A stretch of 64,000 nt of DNA. Source: Hydractinia symbiolongicarpus (lineage: Eukaryota > Cnidaria > Hydrozoa > Anthoathecata > Hydractiniidae). A program made the position numbers and the translations under genes. The notes beneath the pieces were generated by a model. The model was not told where the DNA came from. It made no database searches and saw only the letters and a program-made list of their open reading frames with translations. The stretch is from NCBI RefSeq assembly GCF_029227915.1, contig NC_079881.1:5644001-5708000 (forward strand), written 5' to 3'. Of the stretch, positions 23,333-34,390 are shown piece by piece. Within the stretch, counting starts at the first letter, position 1; the number at the start of each line of letters is the position of its first letter.

Positions 23333-23841
23333 ATGGATAAACGTCTTGTTCATTTTATAGTGCTGGTTGCATGTATTCAAGGTATTATTGATTGTTTTAT
23401 TTTACATGCCGTGTTTCTCAAAAGAAGGAGTCAATTTCTTAATTAATTGCCATTCGTCCAGTGCACGCTTATTGTGTGGTTGTTATATGCAATAAAGTAA
23501 TACTAAATCGATTAGAAGTTGTTCATTGTTTCAAGAAGCAAACTGTTAGTAGTGGTCATCTTTCCGATTGATTTTTAGATGCTACAGATAGACGCTGTTA
23601 TCGTAGAAGATTATTTGGATGCGTGGATTATCGTAAGCTAAAAGTAGACGCAGAAAAACAAGAAGTAAAAGGTAAGACCTTCGTAACGGTTAGAAGAAAA
23701 AAAATGTTCAAGATTTTTACATGCTAAAAACTGTTTAATAATATGTCGCCATTTATTTATTTTGTAGATATCAGAAAAAGTAAAAATTGGCTGTTGAATT
23801 ACATTAGGATGAGAATACGCAAAACGAGCAGTTCAAGTTAA
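23333..23841 (+). CDS. Small secreted cationic two-cysteine peptide, copy E
   Basis: Exons 23333-23381 (MDKRLVHFIVLVACIQ), 23579-23671 (DATDRRCYRRRLFGCVDYRK plus charged run) and 23768-23841 (DIRKSKNWLLNYIRMRIRK, then a Ser-rich end) give 71 residues. The introns are 197 and 96 bases, phase 1. Compared with B, the end of exon 3 has lost bases and shifted frame, replacing a 20-residue tail by a short serine run; the WLL-x-YIR motif is kept. Asp before RRC makes the signal cleavage position less clear than in other copies. AATAAA at 23850 lies just after the stop. Confidence 0.87.
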
Positions 23842-23859
23842 CAAAACAGAATAAAAGGG

Positions 23860-25980
23860 GATGTTTTTCACATTTTGAAATCATTTTATAGCGAATGATT
23901 TGTGTTATAAAAATTAAAATTTATATTATAACAACTACACATTGCATTTGCTTGATTTAAACTTTTAAGCCTGCCTTTAATGGATTAAACTAAACGAGTG
24001 TTGAACAAGCGTAAAATTATTGTGATGATTTCATTAGTAAGTCCTTTTATGGTTCTCACATAGTCTCTTTTGTGACAAAAAGGATTTATGGGTAAGTAGA
24101 CAAGTTATGTCATCAACTTCAACCTATATGCATTTGTATTCGGTAATAAAAGCAGAGTCATCATGTGCAGTATTATTGTTCTAATGAACAATAGTACTGA
24201 CAATTGCCTGGATGAACGCACATACTTTTTTTGCTTTAAACTTATATGTATGGCATTTATACATAGTCAAAAAAAGGCGAAAATTCATCAAATCTAGTAA
24301 CAATATTTAAAACAGTTGGTTTGAGCAATGCCTGATAATTAGTGACGTAATTAATAGAGTCACAACTTCTTCAACAATGATGCCATTATAAAAATATTAA
24401 GACTGGCAAAGTTTTAAGCAAGATTTTAATTTGTTGGAGACATTTAATGATGCATACCGAATAGTGAAATTATTAAACATGAACGTACGTTTCGAAACGG
24501 GGCGTTGTCAATAACTTTATTTTCATGGCTTCTTGACAAACACAGAAACCTACTTTTTTTGGTTAACATCGGCATTTCGTTTTGGCTGAAATCCAAGTTG
24601 CGGGAGATGAAAAGAACTGTACTGAATTGTTAAATTTATATTAGACGTGCTACTAACAGCGCATGCGCGCAATTCGCGCACGTTTTTGCAGTGCCAAATC
24701 CCAAAAAGAAACCCTGATTCCAGAATTTTCTGAAATCCGGAAGCATCGCAAGTAAACTATGAAGTAAAAAGGCGTCGTGATTTTTTAAAAAATAATAACG
24801 AAAGGAAGATGTTTGCCTTAAAGCAGAATATATCAAATTACAATGGAAAAGTTTAACTACTTTTTTACCCTTACTCAAATTGTGTTAAGATGAAGTTATA
24901 AAGCTTTTACAGCCCATTGTGAGTTAGAACAAAAAAACACATAAAAGATTTCAGTTACACAATCAAAAAGACGCATAATAATGAACTATAAAGGCCACCT
25001 AAAATAATGAAGGCCACCTTTTCACGCAACAAATACAAACATAGTCAAAGAACATTGACTAATTACGTAAGTTTAAATAAGGATTGTATTGTATTGATTA
25101 TAAATTAATATTAAATTATACAATTCTATTCATTGAATAATTTAAATATTATCATGTCATGAACAAGTGAGTATATTCTAGGGCACGTTTCGACCGCTAC
25201 AGCTGTCATCGACGGGCAATGATCGTAATCATCTTTGGAAGAAAAAAGTCTAAAATATGAGACAAACATGCAGAGTACCAATTATTATAAATAGAACTGC
25301 CATCAAGCTTAGTCTTCAGCTGATATTACCACGAACCTAATTAATTAACCTCTTCAAAAATACAAACCGGCTCTCAAATTGGTGTTTTTTTACGTGGCAG
25401 GGTCGTTTTTCACGCGAGTTTTTGGCCCAATAATAGACATGTTGAGCTACAGACAAAGTTCCTGTCTAAACCAAAAAAGATAAATTTGGAAAAATGAGGA
25501 GACATCAAAGCGTGCGGTGCAAAACGTTCGAAGTTTGTCAGTATAAGTGAAGTTGAAGTTTTGTTGTTGTATGTGGTGTTGCAGTTAACCCAAATCAGAA
25601 GGTAATTTTAAATTACATAGCTGATTAGGAAAAAAACTTTCCAGAGTTCACTGCACAATTACAAAAGGTTATGAAAAATAAAATTTCCGCTAATTTCATT
25701 TCTGCGTTTCTAAAGAGAAAATTTCCTGATAATACATTATATGGTAAAGAAAGAATCGATATAATGCAAAACGTTAAGTTAATTCATTTGATTTGATTCC
25801 GATTAAGCCAAAAACGTTTCTTTACTGCCAAAACTTTTTGGAAAGAAATTTTAACTTCTTATAATTATAACATATATTCCAATTTGCGTATTTTGTGATG
25901 TTAATTTTTATAGCTTCCATTATAATCATTCTAAGCTTTAGGAATTTGTTTTGTATGTTTATATATGCAATAAAACTAAT
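23860..25980. other. Intergenic, no gene seen
   Basis: 23870-24090 is the duplicated 3' flank of gene E. Beyond that nothing recognisable. Confidence 0.45.
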
Positions 25981-25984
25981 CATA

Positions 25985-26190
25985 CAATCAATGACTCACA
26001 CTCTGTATACTAAGCATGTCACACTACTCTGTACTCTGAGCATTTCACACTCCGTATAATAAGTCTGTCACACTCCGTATACTGAGCATGTCACACTTCG
26101 TATAGCACACTTCGTATATGAAGCATGTCACACTTCGTACAGTATACTTCGTATATAAAGCATATCACACTCCGCATGGCATACACCTTA
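25985..26190. repeat. Degenerate CACACTCCGTATA minisatellite
   Basis: About eight imperfect units of CACACTYCGTATA-x(0-4)-AAGCATGT or GAGCATGT. Related ACTCCGTATAGC units recur near 26455-26520. Confidence 0.75.
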
Positions 26191-26453
26191 TACCACATTT
26201 TGCATAGTCTGCATAACATGCTCTCAGTATCTAACAATCTGTTGCCATAATCCGTTTGCTGCAATCAAAAACTAATGTTCGCGTATGTATAGCTACAATA
26301 TACTTCGTATGTTTACGATGGATAAAAAAGTAGGACAAAGATGTGCTTGTCTTTTTAACTTAATCTTTATGGTAATTATTTTTATATTTTTTTCGGAAAT
26401 AGTTTTAAAAAAGTCATATATTGCAATATTTCACTTTAAGAACATTCGTTGGC

Positions 26454-26522
26454 AGACTCCGTATAGCTAAACCAAACTCCGTATAGCAGCTATACGGAGT
26501 ATTACTCCGTATAGCTGCTATA
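26454..26522. repeat. CCGTATAGC palindromes
   Basis: ACTCCGTATAGC and its complement alternate, including one near-perfect 25-base palindrome at about 26474-26498 and a second inverted unit directly after it. This extends the motif of the neighbouring minisatellite into hairpins. Confidence 0.75.
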
Positions 26523-26749
26523 GTGGAAGTGGAAGTCATTATCTAGTTACCTCAAGTTGGAATATGACCTTTTAGTCCAATACAGAGACTGTGCATATCT
26601 GTCTGTAACAGGCAGAGTGGATAGGTTCATTTTCCTTTGATGTTGCCGAAAAAGGTATGTCTCAAATGTTAAATTTTCTGACGGTACGGCGCGACGTCAA
26701 TAACATTAATTTAACGTCAATATCTTATGTTCAAATAATGCAGCCATTA

Positions 26750-27240
26750 CAATGCACTAAAAACTTTAAGGCCGAATAACTTGGAAGCGAGGTAGTTACG
26801 GCAGTCTTTTTTCACCGCGTGTATAACTAGGGACCACCTAGGACCAAATTGGGTAAGTTTTCCAAACCAGGGTTCCCGAATCCGTGTCCGAATGAACGGG
26901 TTAATGACGTCATCAAAAAATCTTAAAAACCCTCTGCAACCGTTTATCAAAGATACATGATCCTATACATTCTCTTAATCAGCGTTTCAAGTTCTATACG
27001 ATAAATGGGTATACAAATTTTTAACAAAAAATATTTTTTGTACTTTTGGTAGGGACTTTGCTGACGTCAGCAAATTTTTTAAAACTTTTTATTTTCTTAA
27101 CCGTTCGTCAATAGCACTTGATACTATACATTTTTCTCATCAACGTTTTAAGCTCGGCACATTATTGGAAACCGTTAAACAAATTTCGCCATTTTTTTGT
27201 GCATGCACTGCTGACGTCAGCAAAAGACCCTAAACAACCT
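26750..27240. repeat. About 165-bp tandem repeat with TGACGTCA palindromes
   Basis: Three diverged units, each ending in a TGACGTCA core (near 26906, 27061 and 27212; two as GCTGACGTCAGC), each with ACCGTT, CTTRATACTATACATT-like and GTTTYAAG segments. The core equals a CRE/ATF palindrome, but it more probably marks repeat-unit ends. Confidence 0.6.
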
Positions 27241-27945
27241 ATTTATTTCCATTATTCTTCAGTTTTCTCCTTTCTTCGACTATGATATGTCTCTTCTTAT
27301 TAATGGTTCCTATTTAGAGGTCTTGCACGACGCTACATAATAAAGAACGAATCCTTTTTTTATAGACGGCTATAGCTTTTGTGTGGGTAGTGGTAAAGTA
27401 TTTTATTTATGCATACTTATGTAAACGCGAGAGTCTCGGTAATCTCAACAATAGCAGCATCTTCTCGTTCTCAGTCTTCACTTTTCCTGCTACTAGACAT
27501 GCTAATTCAAAGGCATGAAAAAAAACATTCGATACGAAGGGGATACATCGCTTAGCTACATGCTCGCAATACGTAATAGAGTTTTAGCTGCATATTTAAA
27601 TCAGAATAGGACATTGTTAGAGATAATGGAGAATATTATTATTAGAAAGTCAAGAACATACTTGGTAGTAGAAAGTTAAATCGTGCATACGCAACAGAAA
27701 GGTGGAAACACTTGCGTGCCTAGATAACATTAAGAGTTTTTTTGGTTACAAAGGTTACCATGTATAAACGGAAACTTTCTATGTTTACATATGCACAAAG
27801 TTCGGTTGCATCAGTCTTCTATTTGATTGAGCGCTATTTAATTGACAGCTGAATTGCTATGTCAAACTCAAATAAATAAAACATGTTTGAATTTATAGCT
27901 AAACATAAACAAATGAATGTTTTTATCCGAATCAAAAAGTGTCTC
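27240..27945. other. Intergenic, 3' flank of gene F
   Basis: No gene. 27730-27840 matches 10990-11100 in reverse (3' flank of gene B). Confidence 0.45.
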
Positions 27946-27949
27946 CCTG

Positions 27950-28973
27950 TCATGTTTCGTCAATTTGAGCGGGTGGTTCTGTAAAAGTATTTTGCCTGTT
28001 CGTTATTTGGATTTTTATGTAGCTCAACAACCAATTACTCTCTCTTCTTATATCTAAAGTAAAAGAGGACAAAGATAATAAAAAAAAATAATAAATAATT
28101 ATAGCTACAGTAATTAAAAAGTTTCTACAAATTGCTACAAATGCAGACCTTTCACTTCTTGTTTTTCTGTTTTTGCTTTCAATTTATATTCCATGCACCC
28201 GAATAATCTTTTGTGATAACAACGTCTTGACATGCTTTCTAAATAATAGTTCGTTGAATTTTTTGAATTATTGATCAAAGATGCTTCGTGAAAACAGTTC
28301 TATTACTGTTACACAATCTTCATACACTGATTACTTTTGTCTGAAGATTGACCGGTAAATCACCAGGCCAGGAATTGTGTCCAGGCGTTAAGCGGCGGGT
28401 CATATGGACATTTTTAGTCATAAACGTAAGATTGTTCGTTTAGCTACTTTTAACTATGGGATCTAACTTAAATATGAAAAATATTGCTGGCAATCAACCA
28501 GACATAATCCGAAGTCAATCTTGACACACAGAAAAATGTACAAGAGACACTTGTAGTTTTATTTTGACTGTTGTCAGACCTGGTCATTATCTAAACATAT
28601 CCAAATAATCCAAAATTATTTATACTTTATATCAGAACCATTGCTAGTAAACATAACCACTCAGAAATATGTTTTAGCAGTAGCAATCTGGTATGGCATA
28701 AAAATGTTAATACTAGACTACATTCCTCCATAGGAGAACCCTACCAGTATCCATAGCTTATTCTGGAACACCTGCAGACTATACAGCATGTCCACAATTT
28801 GAAAAGCTTAGCCCCTAGTTAGTCATTTAGACGGACCAATTAAGTTTTAACATTGGGCAAAAATAGACATAAGTTGAACTTTTGCTCATAGAAAAGCAGA
28901 TTCTACTTTAAAAAAATTTGATACCTTGTAAATACACCAGCAATATTACAATCAAAACAAGTTGCTTTATCAT
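27950..28973 (-). CDS. Small secreted cationic two-cysteine peptide, copy F
   Basis: Minus-strand exons 28973-28925, 28238-28149 and 28053-27950, phase 1, 80 residues. The signal exon reads MIKQLVLIVILLVYLQ. An in-frame ATG two codons earlier (28979) is possible; the inner one was chosen because it gives the 49-base exon of A, C, D and E. Exon 2 (one codon shorter) reads ESMSRRCYHKRLFGCMEYK. Exon 3 reads DIRRESNWLLSYIKIQ with a longer, less basic tail rich in Thr, Pro and Gln. The first intron is 686 bases, the longest in the family. It is the most diverged copy but fully open, so constraint on RRC-x7-C and WLL-x-YI holds across the family. Confidence 0.85.
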
Positions 28974-29056
28974 TTTCATGTCGATTGAGTGCTATGACTT
29001 GAGATTATATCGTAATCATTCGATCAAATGGTAACAACGCAAAGGTTCTTTGGTCA

Positions 29057-29063
29057 ATTTATA
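29057..29063 (-). promoter_or_regulatory. TATA box of peptide gene F
   Basis: The minus strand reads AAGGAGATATAAATTG about 85 bases before the start codon. Confidence 0.5.
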
Positions 29064-29149
29064 TCTCCTTTAAAAAATACATACCCTAGTTACTTTGGTC
29101 ATAGTTTTAACTAGATTTGTACATACGCAAAAATGTTTACTATCGTTAC

Positions 29150-29190
29150 GTGGGTCTTAAAGATATTAAGTTGGAGTTGCCAGGTGTTGG
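29150..29190 (-). promoter_or_regulatory. Conserved upstream module of gene F
   Basis: The minus strand reads AACACCTGGCAACTC. CACCTG is intact and the partner E-box has lost its last base. AGACCCACGT follows at the far end, as in A. Confidence 0.45.
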
Positions 29191-29444
29191 TGTAACATCT
29201 AAAACCACGTTACAATCTATTTCCAGTGATATACTTATGTACTTATGACGCAATGCACGCAATGCACGCTTTAAAGCACAATACCGGGGGAAAATCGGTA
29301 AAAGGTTGAGCAACGTGACTGTGACATTCTTAGTCTTAATTTATTTATTTACTTCCCAATTAATGAAGGATAGTCACTTAACTGTTGGAGAAAAATGTAA
29401 ACGGTGTGGTTACTGCTTATGAGTCTATGCATTAGATATATATC

Positions 29445-29590
29445 GGCATTTTCACCCAGTTTCCCTCATATGGCATTGGTTGACTCGTAGCTGTGGCAAA
29501 GATACTTGTTAAACATGTCTGCACTGTAGACTGAGCTATGAATCTCGTTGTCACGAAGCTAATCTTGTAAACACTTGGCTAAACTTGGCA
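29445..29590 (-). mobile_element. SINE family S, partial copy
   Basis: Related to 30900-31020 and 35560-35640 over TGGCATTGGTTGACTCGTAG, CTTGTTAAACATG and the tRNA-like end. Only the tRNA-like half is present. Confidence 0.45.
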
Positions 29591-30535
29591 AGTCTAGGGA
29601 AATTATGGTATAATAAACAAAATCTATAGAATGTTTAATAGCCTTCCTTTTTGGAATAAAATAATTGTAAGAATAATATACATGTTTTTAAAATTAAGAT
29701 CTACTTTTTGGTTAATTACTCCATTACTTCAAGATATCTCAACTGAATTTCGTAACGTCATTTCTATTCTTTCTTGAACGAGTAGACTGTTTTAACTTGC
29801 TCACTTTAAAGAAAAATACTGGTAAAAAAAATCGTTTTATATGCAAATAAGCCCCCTTCCCTATTTTTTTGCAATAACTCCTGAGGTATGCTTTTTTAGA
29901 AGTGGAAATTTGGTGACTTTTCATCATTTTTAGTTAGCATTAGAAAAATTTTTCTGCATGTCGTCACGACTCATGGGTTAACAGATCAGACGAAAAAAAT
30001 CAGACGAAATTTTATTTTGTTTAAAATGTGCTTATCAGCAGTTCACGTAATAGCGTTTTTTTATTCTTCTATCCAGTAATGTTACACATCTAAAATGTTA
30101 TGAAGGAAATATTTTTCTTCTTTCAAAATTTAAGTCCCAACCTTTTTTCTGTTCTTTTATTCCAATTTTTTTTCATTGTGACAAAAATTCGTGCCATATT
30201 TTGTGCAAAGTGCAACAGTAAAATAGGCAAGTTGTAAAAAAAGGTGACGCATTTAAACAGTTTCTTGAATGTTACAAATGCTTGAAAAGATGTTTGACTT
30301 CGACCGACTTTCGGTTCGTAGAGCTGCATACTTAAAATATGTGCTTCAAAAAATGTTAGCTTTTTAAAACTACTAAATACTAAACCCATTTCGTCTGACA
30401 TTGGAGTATATTAAGAGAAGTGTTTCGTGAAATAGGTCCCGAAAAATGTTTTAAAAAATGGTCAAGAACAATAAAGAGTTCAACATAACCTAATTAAATT
30501 CAAACAATTAAAATATTGTATCTACAAGCATTGAC
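29590..30535. other. Intergenic, no gene seen
   Basis: Short chance frames only. Confidence 0.45.
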
Positions 30536-31240
30536 AAGATATATTGAGACTAGGCAGAAAACAAATTTCAAAGTCATCCTTACATATAATTATGTGGGTT
30601 ATGCTACATACACGCATTTTCTTGTCGAAGTTTACCAGTCAATGTACACAGCGGATTTGGACGCAAGATCTTAGGTTATTGGTTAGATCTTAAATGTGTT
30701 AATTATTGCTGACATCAGCGTGACCATTTGTCATAAAATTCGGAGACCTTGTGGACCCAGACGTGAATTATTCTGTACTATTATTATTATAATGACGAAT
30801 ATTTATACAGGATATAGCCACTTCAGTGTTGGAAACACTGTTATCATTGTGGGTTCTGTGTTCGAAATGTATAAATTAAGAATACAGTGGTAATACCTAA
30901 CCAATTTTCCTAGTATGGCATGGGTTGACCCGTAGCGGTGGTAAAGGCACTTGCTAAACATGCCCACGCTGTGGACCAAACCGCGGACCTTGTGATTGCG
31001 AAGAGAACTTCATAACCACAAGGTCACACGCCATTAAAAGTAAAGCGAACGTGTTAGAAAGTACGGCTAGTGCACTTCAAACGTTGCTTACCTAACCTAC
31101 CCATCTGAAGAAGTGGCACTTCCGTTGCCTACCTGATGTAAAGAATTTGCGAGTTGATGTTTCTTGCCTTCTTTAATGGCTGGAAAATGTCCTTATCTCA
31201 ATCATTTAGTGAGTGCTTGTAAATAATCGTGGAGCTTCTT
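30535..31240 (+). repeat. Dispersed repeat family R, copy 2, split by a SINE
   Basis: The two halves (30535-30790 and about 31035-31240) align consecutively with 6780-7170, with the SINE lying between them. Confidence 0.5.
30795..31035 (-). mobile_element. tRNA-derived SINE family S, copy nested in repeat R
   Basis: On the minus strand it opens with TGTGACCTTGTGGTTATGA (box A-like) and AAGGTCCGCGGTTTGGTCC (box B-like), and ends at GTGTTTCCAACACT. It aligns along its length with 35455-35655. Confidence 0.6.
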
Positions 31241-34040
31241 AAGAATACATCTCTTAGAATTTCCCCGACGTTTCTTTCCATCGCAAAGCTGTTGCATAAA
31301 CGTGCAAGTACCTTTCTTGTGTGATACTTAATAATTTTTTATCAACAGAGATCTGAAAATACGAATTATTTAGTTTTGATATGCTGCACAGGAAGCAGGG
31401 ATTTTTTATCTTTCCTGACAGATTTGATATAGTAAATATCAAATGTGTTAGGATCTTAAATAACGTTTTTTAAGTTGGCGGGAAATGTTGTAACCTCTTA
31501 CCAGACAGCTCAGTTGTGAAATTTCGAGTGGGCAGAGGATAAGGAGGGGGCAATTGAAATAAAATCCCAAATTATCAATGATCACTGTCGGGAATTGCTT
31601 AAAAAACCTCTAAAAATATTCTTCTTTTTAAGGGTGACTGGAGGCAAGAGGTTTTGGAGAGTATTTCATTTGGCGGCCAGCTACAACAGTTTTTCTGCGG
31701 CTGGAAAATTAGTTAATTTTTGCAGGAATTTGTTTTCGCGAGAATAAACAGAAGATCAAACACTTTAATAAACAAACTTTCATTAAGGTTAATCCATGTC
31801 ACTGCTGTTTATCACTGACATGCAGTCATTTTTCCCTTTTCCAGTGGATCTTGCCCTCTGCTCTAAAATCGCAGATTTTAATAAATATTACTTGAATTTA
31901 ATTACAGAGATTATTTTCCTTAGGGTATTTACAATGTTTAGTCTAGTCTATCCTCGCCTAACAAGAAACCGTCACCTAAATCACTCACTTTTGACCCTGC
32001 AACCTCTCCTTTAACTACTAGGTTCATCACAAAGAATTGTCTAGGTTTTTTTTCATACTGTTACACCAACGTTTGTGATTTATGGGGTAAATAGTTCTTC
32101 CACTATATTTTAACACAGAGCTTTTCACTTTCAGCACTTTCTTTTGTTAGACTTCTTTGTAAGCGGAGTCAGAAGCAACATACCTAGTTGAATTATTTTG
32201 CCACTACCGATAATTATGTGCTCTGTTGTAAGAGCTTGTTCAACTATTCCAAGGAGACTCCTGCTGCTTTGTCTTATAAAATTCATGACGTTTCAAACGT
32301 TGGTTTAGACAAGACCTAAACATCAGCATTTTTTTTAAATTCCCGTTGTTTAGAACAATTTGAAACGGTAAAGCTGGGAATGACGGAACAAGATAAAAAC
32401 CTTGAAAAATAAAAAGATATCCCTATCTTAACTTATATTACGACTTATCTGTTCAGTCGATAATGTTACACCAGGATATGTCGCAATCAACGTGAAATGT
32501 CGCAATAAACAGTAAATGTCGCAACGTCGCCGGTAAATTTTGTGTATCGAACATTGAAATCAACAGTAAATGTCGCACAGAAATTCACAATTAACAGTAA
32601 ATGTCGCAATTGTCGCATGCTTTCAAACTTTTGATTAAATAACATTAATTTAAATATCACTTGACTAAGAAAGAATAAACCACCTGCAATATATTTGCTT
32701 TTTTGTGGCATCATATTATCTTTACTATTTAATCACTGATTTTCTTGTTGTTTTTTTTTTGAAAAACACGGAAAATATTGGGAAATACATCTTTCAAGGC
32801 ACAAATCTCAGAATCAACTTCTTAAAGTTCTAAAAAACTTTGTACTAAAGTTAAATATGTATTTGCAATGTCAGCTGCTGTAAGAGTGTTAAAAACAAAT
32901 AACAGAACAAAACCGCATGAAGTTATTTATCTACTAAGGTTATTTTAAAATACCAAATTACGCTATTTTTGTTAAACCAACGCCCCTTAAATTTCATTGA
33001 TTGTTCTATCAACGTCTTTATAATGTTTGATTGTGCTTCTGCTGTACGACATGAACACCTTGTTTTTTTTAAAAATATTCTTTACATAGCCACGACTTGT
33101 TCACAAATTTTTTTTTGCTAAGGACATCGCTTGCATCGTTATTTAGGTTCGTAATCCTTACTTTTAAACCTCTAAAGTACTTTCTTCAGGCTTCCTTCCG
33201 GGCTTGGAAACGGTCTTGATTAATCAATCATACCAGCTTGAAGGCTTTCTTTTCACTTCCAATCAGGTCTTCACCTTCTACTGCAACCCTAAACGCACCT
33301 ACAAATTCTGAAGTTGGTAATATACTCTCTTGACTTACTAGCTTTTGCTACCCAACGAAGTCAACCAATCTAAGCAATATTCGAGATCTTTTTACTGAAT
33401 AATGGGAACGCTATGTTTTTATCTGATCAAATATTCTCTGGTGAGCTATATTGATACTAAATTTTATGTATGTTAGTAAGAGTGAAGGTAGAATGATAAC
33501 ATCGGTACATGCATTCGTTATTTTCTTTTCTGGCGGTATCAAATCGACGTTTTTAAGGATGTGGTTTAAGTAAAACCTGCATTTTTATCCTGTGTAAATT
33601 TGTAATTTTGAGTTATTATATTACGTTCATAAATTTATTCTGATGACATTTTGAAATTAAAAATTACCATTGTGACGACCTCAAACAATTATTGAAAATC
33701 TTGAAGGTATTTTCCGAATGATTCAACAATGGATTTACTGCACTTCATGGCGTAATCGACAAATTAACCTTTATTGGTTTGCCAATTACAACGTAAAGAC
33801 GGAAAATTTAAATACGTCATTGCAACACGCGATCTTAGTGGTTGACTTTTATCCTTGTCCATAGTTACAATGTCATGATCTACTACATATTTTTGCTACA
33901 TCATAGAAATTGCTATGATAAATAGAAATTTAATACTATGATGTTCTGTGGCAATTATCAGTCACTGTGCCAGCATGATTTCATGACAAAGAGTTTAGCA
34001 AAGTTGGAGTTTTGATGCCTCACGTAGCCACCGATAAGAA
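31240..34040. other. Intergenic, no gene seen
   Basis: Contains the 32480-32625 tandem motif. No gene, RNA or transposon could be recognised elsewhere. Confidence 0.45.
32480..32625. repeat. Degenerate tandem motif ACAGTAAATGTCGCA
   Basis: At least five copies of (A)AACAGTAAATGTCGCA or close variants, spaced irregularly at about 20-60 bases. The cause is unknown. Confidence 0.65.
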
Positions 34041-34390
34041 GGCTACAATGGTGGACAAAAAGTAACATGGCCAATAGAATCAAATGGTCAATGTGCACAC
34101 TTAAGCCGAGCGTTTAATGTCTTCTGGTGGAATTCTCTAGCGCTCCCACACGACGAAGTTATCCACTTCGGGACCCAAGATGGTAACGAAATTAGAAAAA
34201 ATAGGTCTAACGTCAGCAACATTTAGCACATTTTAAGAGCATGGATTTAATCAAACATCCGCTGTAAACATTGGCAAGTGAACTTTTAAAAATTCAAAAT
34301 TCTCCACTCTAACATAGAAACAGCCATGTAATCACTTGAGTTAATAGTGAGTTGCAATGATGTGTTTCACATTGTTACCCAACATATCGA
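34040..34390 (-). repeat. Dispersed repeat family R, copy 4
   Basis: Inverted, like copy 3. It shares AACGTCAGCAAC, TTAGCACATTTT and CATTGGCAAGTGAACTTT with 11290-11390. Confidence 0.4.

Noticed and set aside
26285-26470. 61-codon frame with a hydrophobic segment next to the CCGTATA repeats
   Set aside because: The ends are made of repeat sequence and the hydrophobic part is poly-T derived; no splice or paralogue support.
30123-30401. 92-codon minus-strand frame
   Set aside because: Composition is like translated AT-rich DNA; no start context, splice sites or motif.
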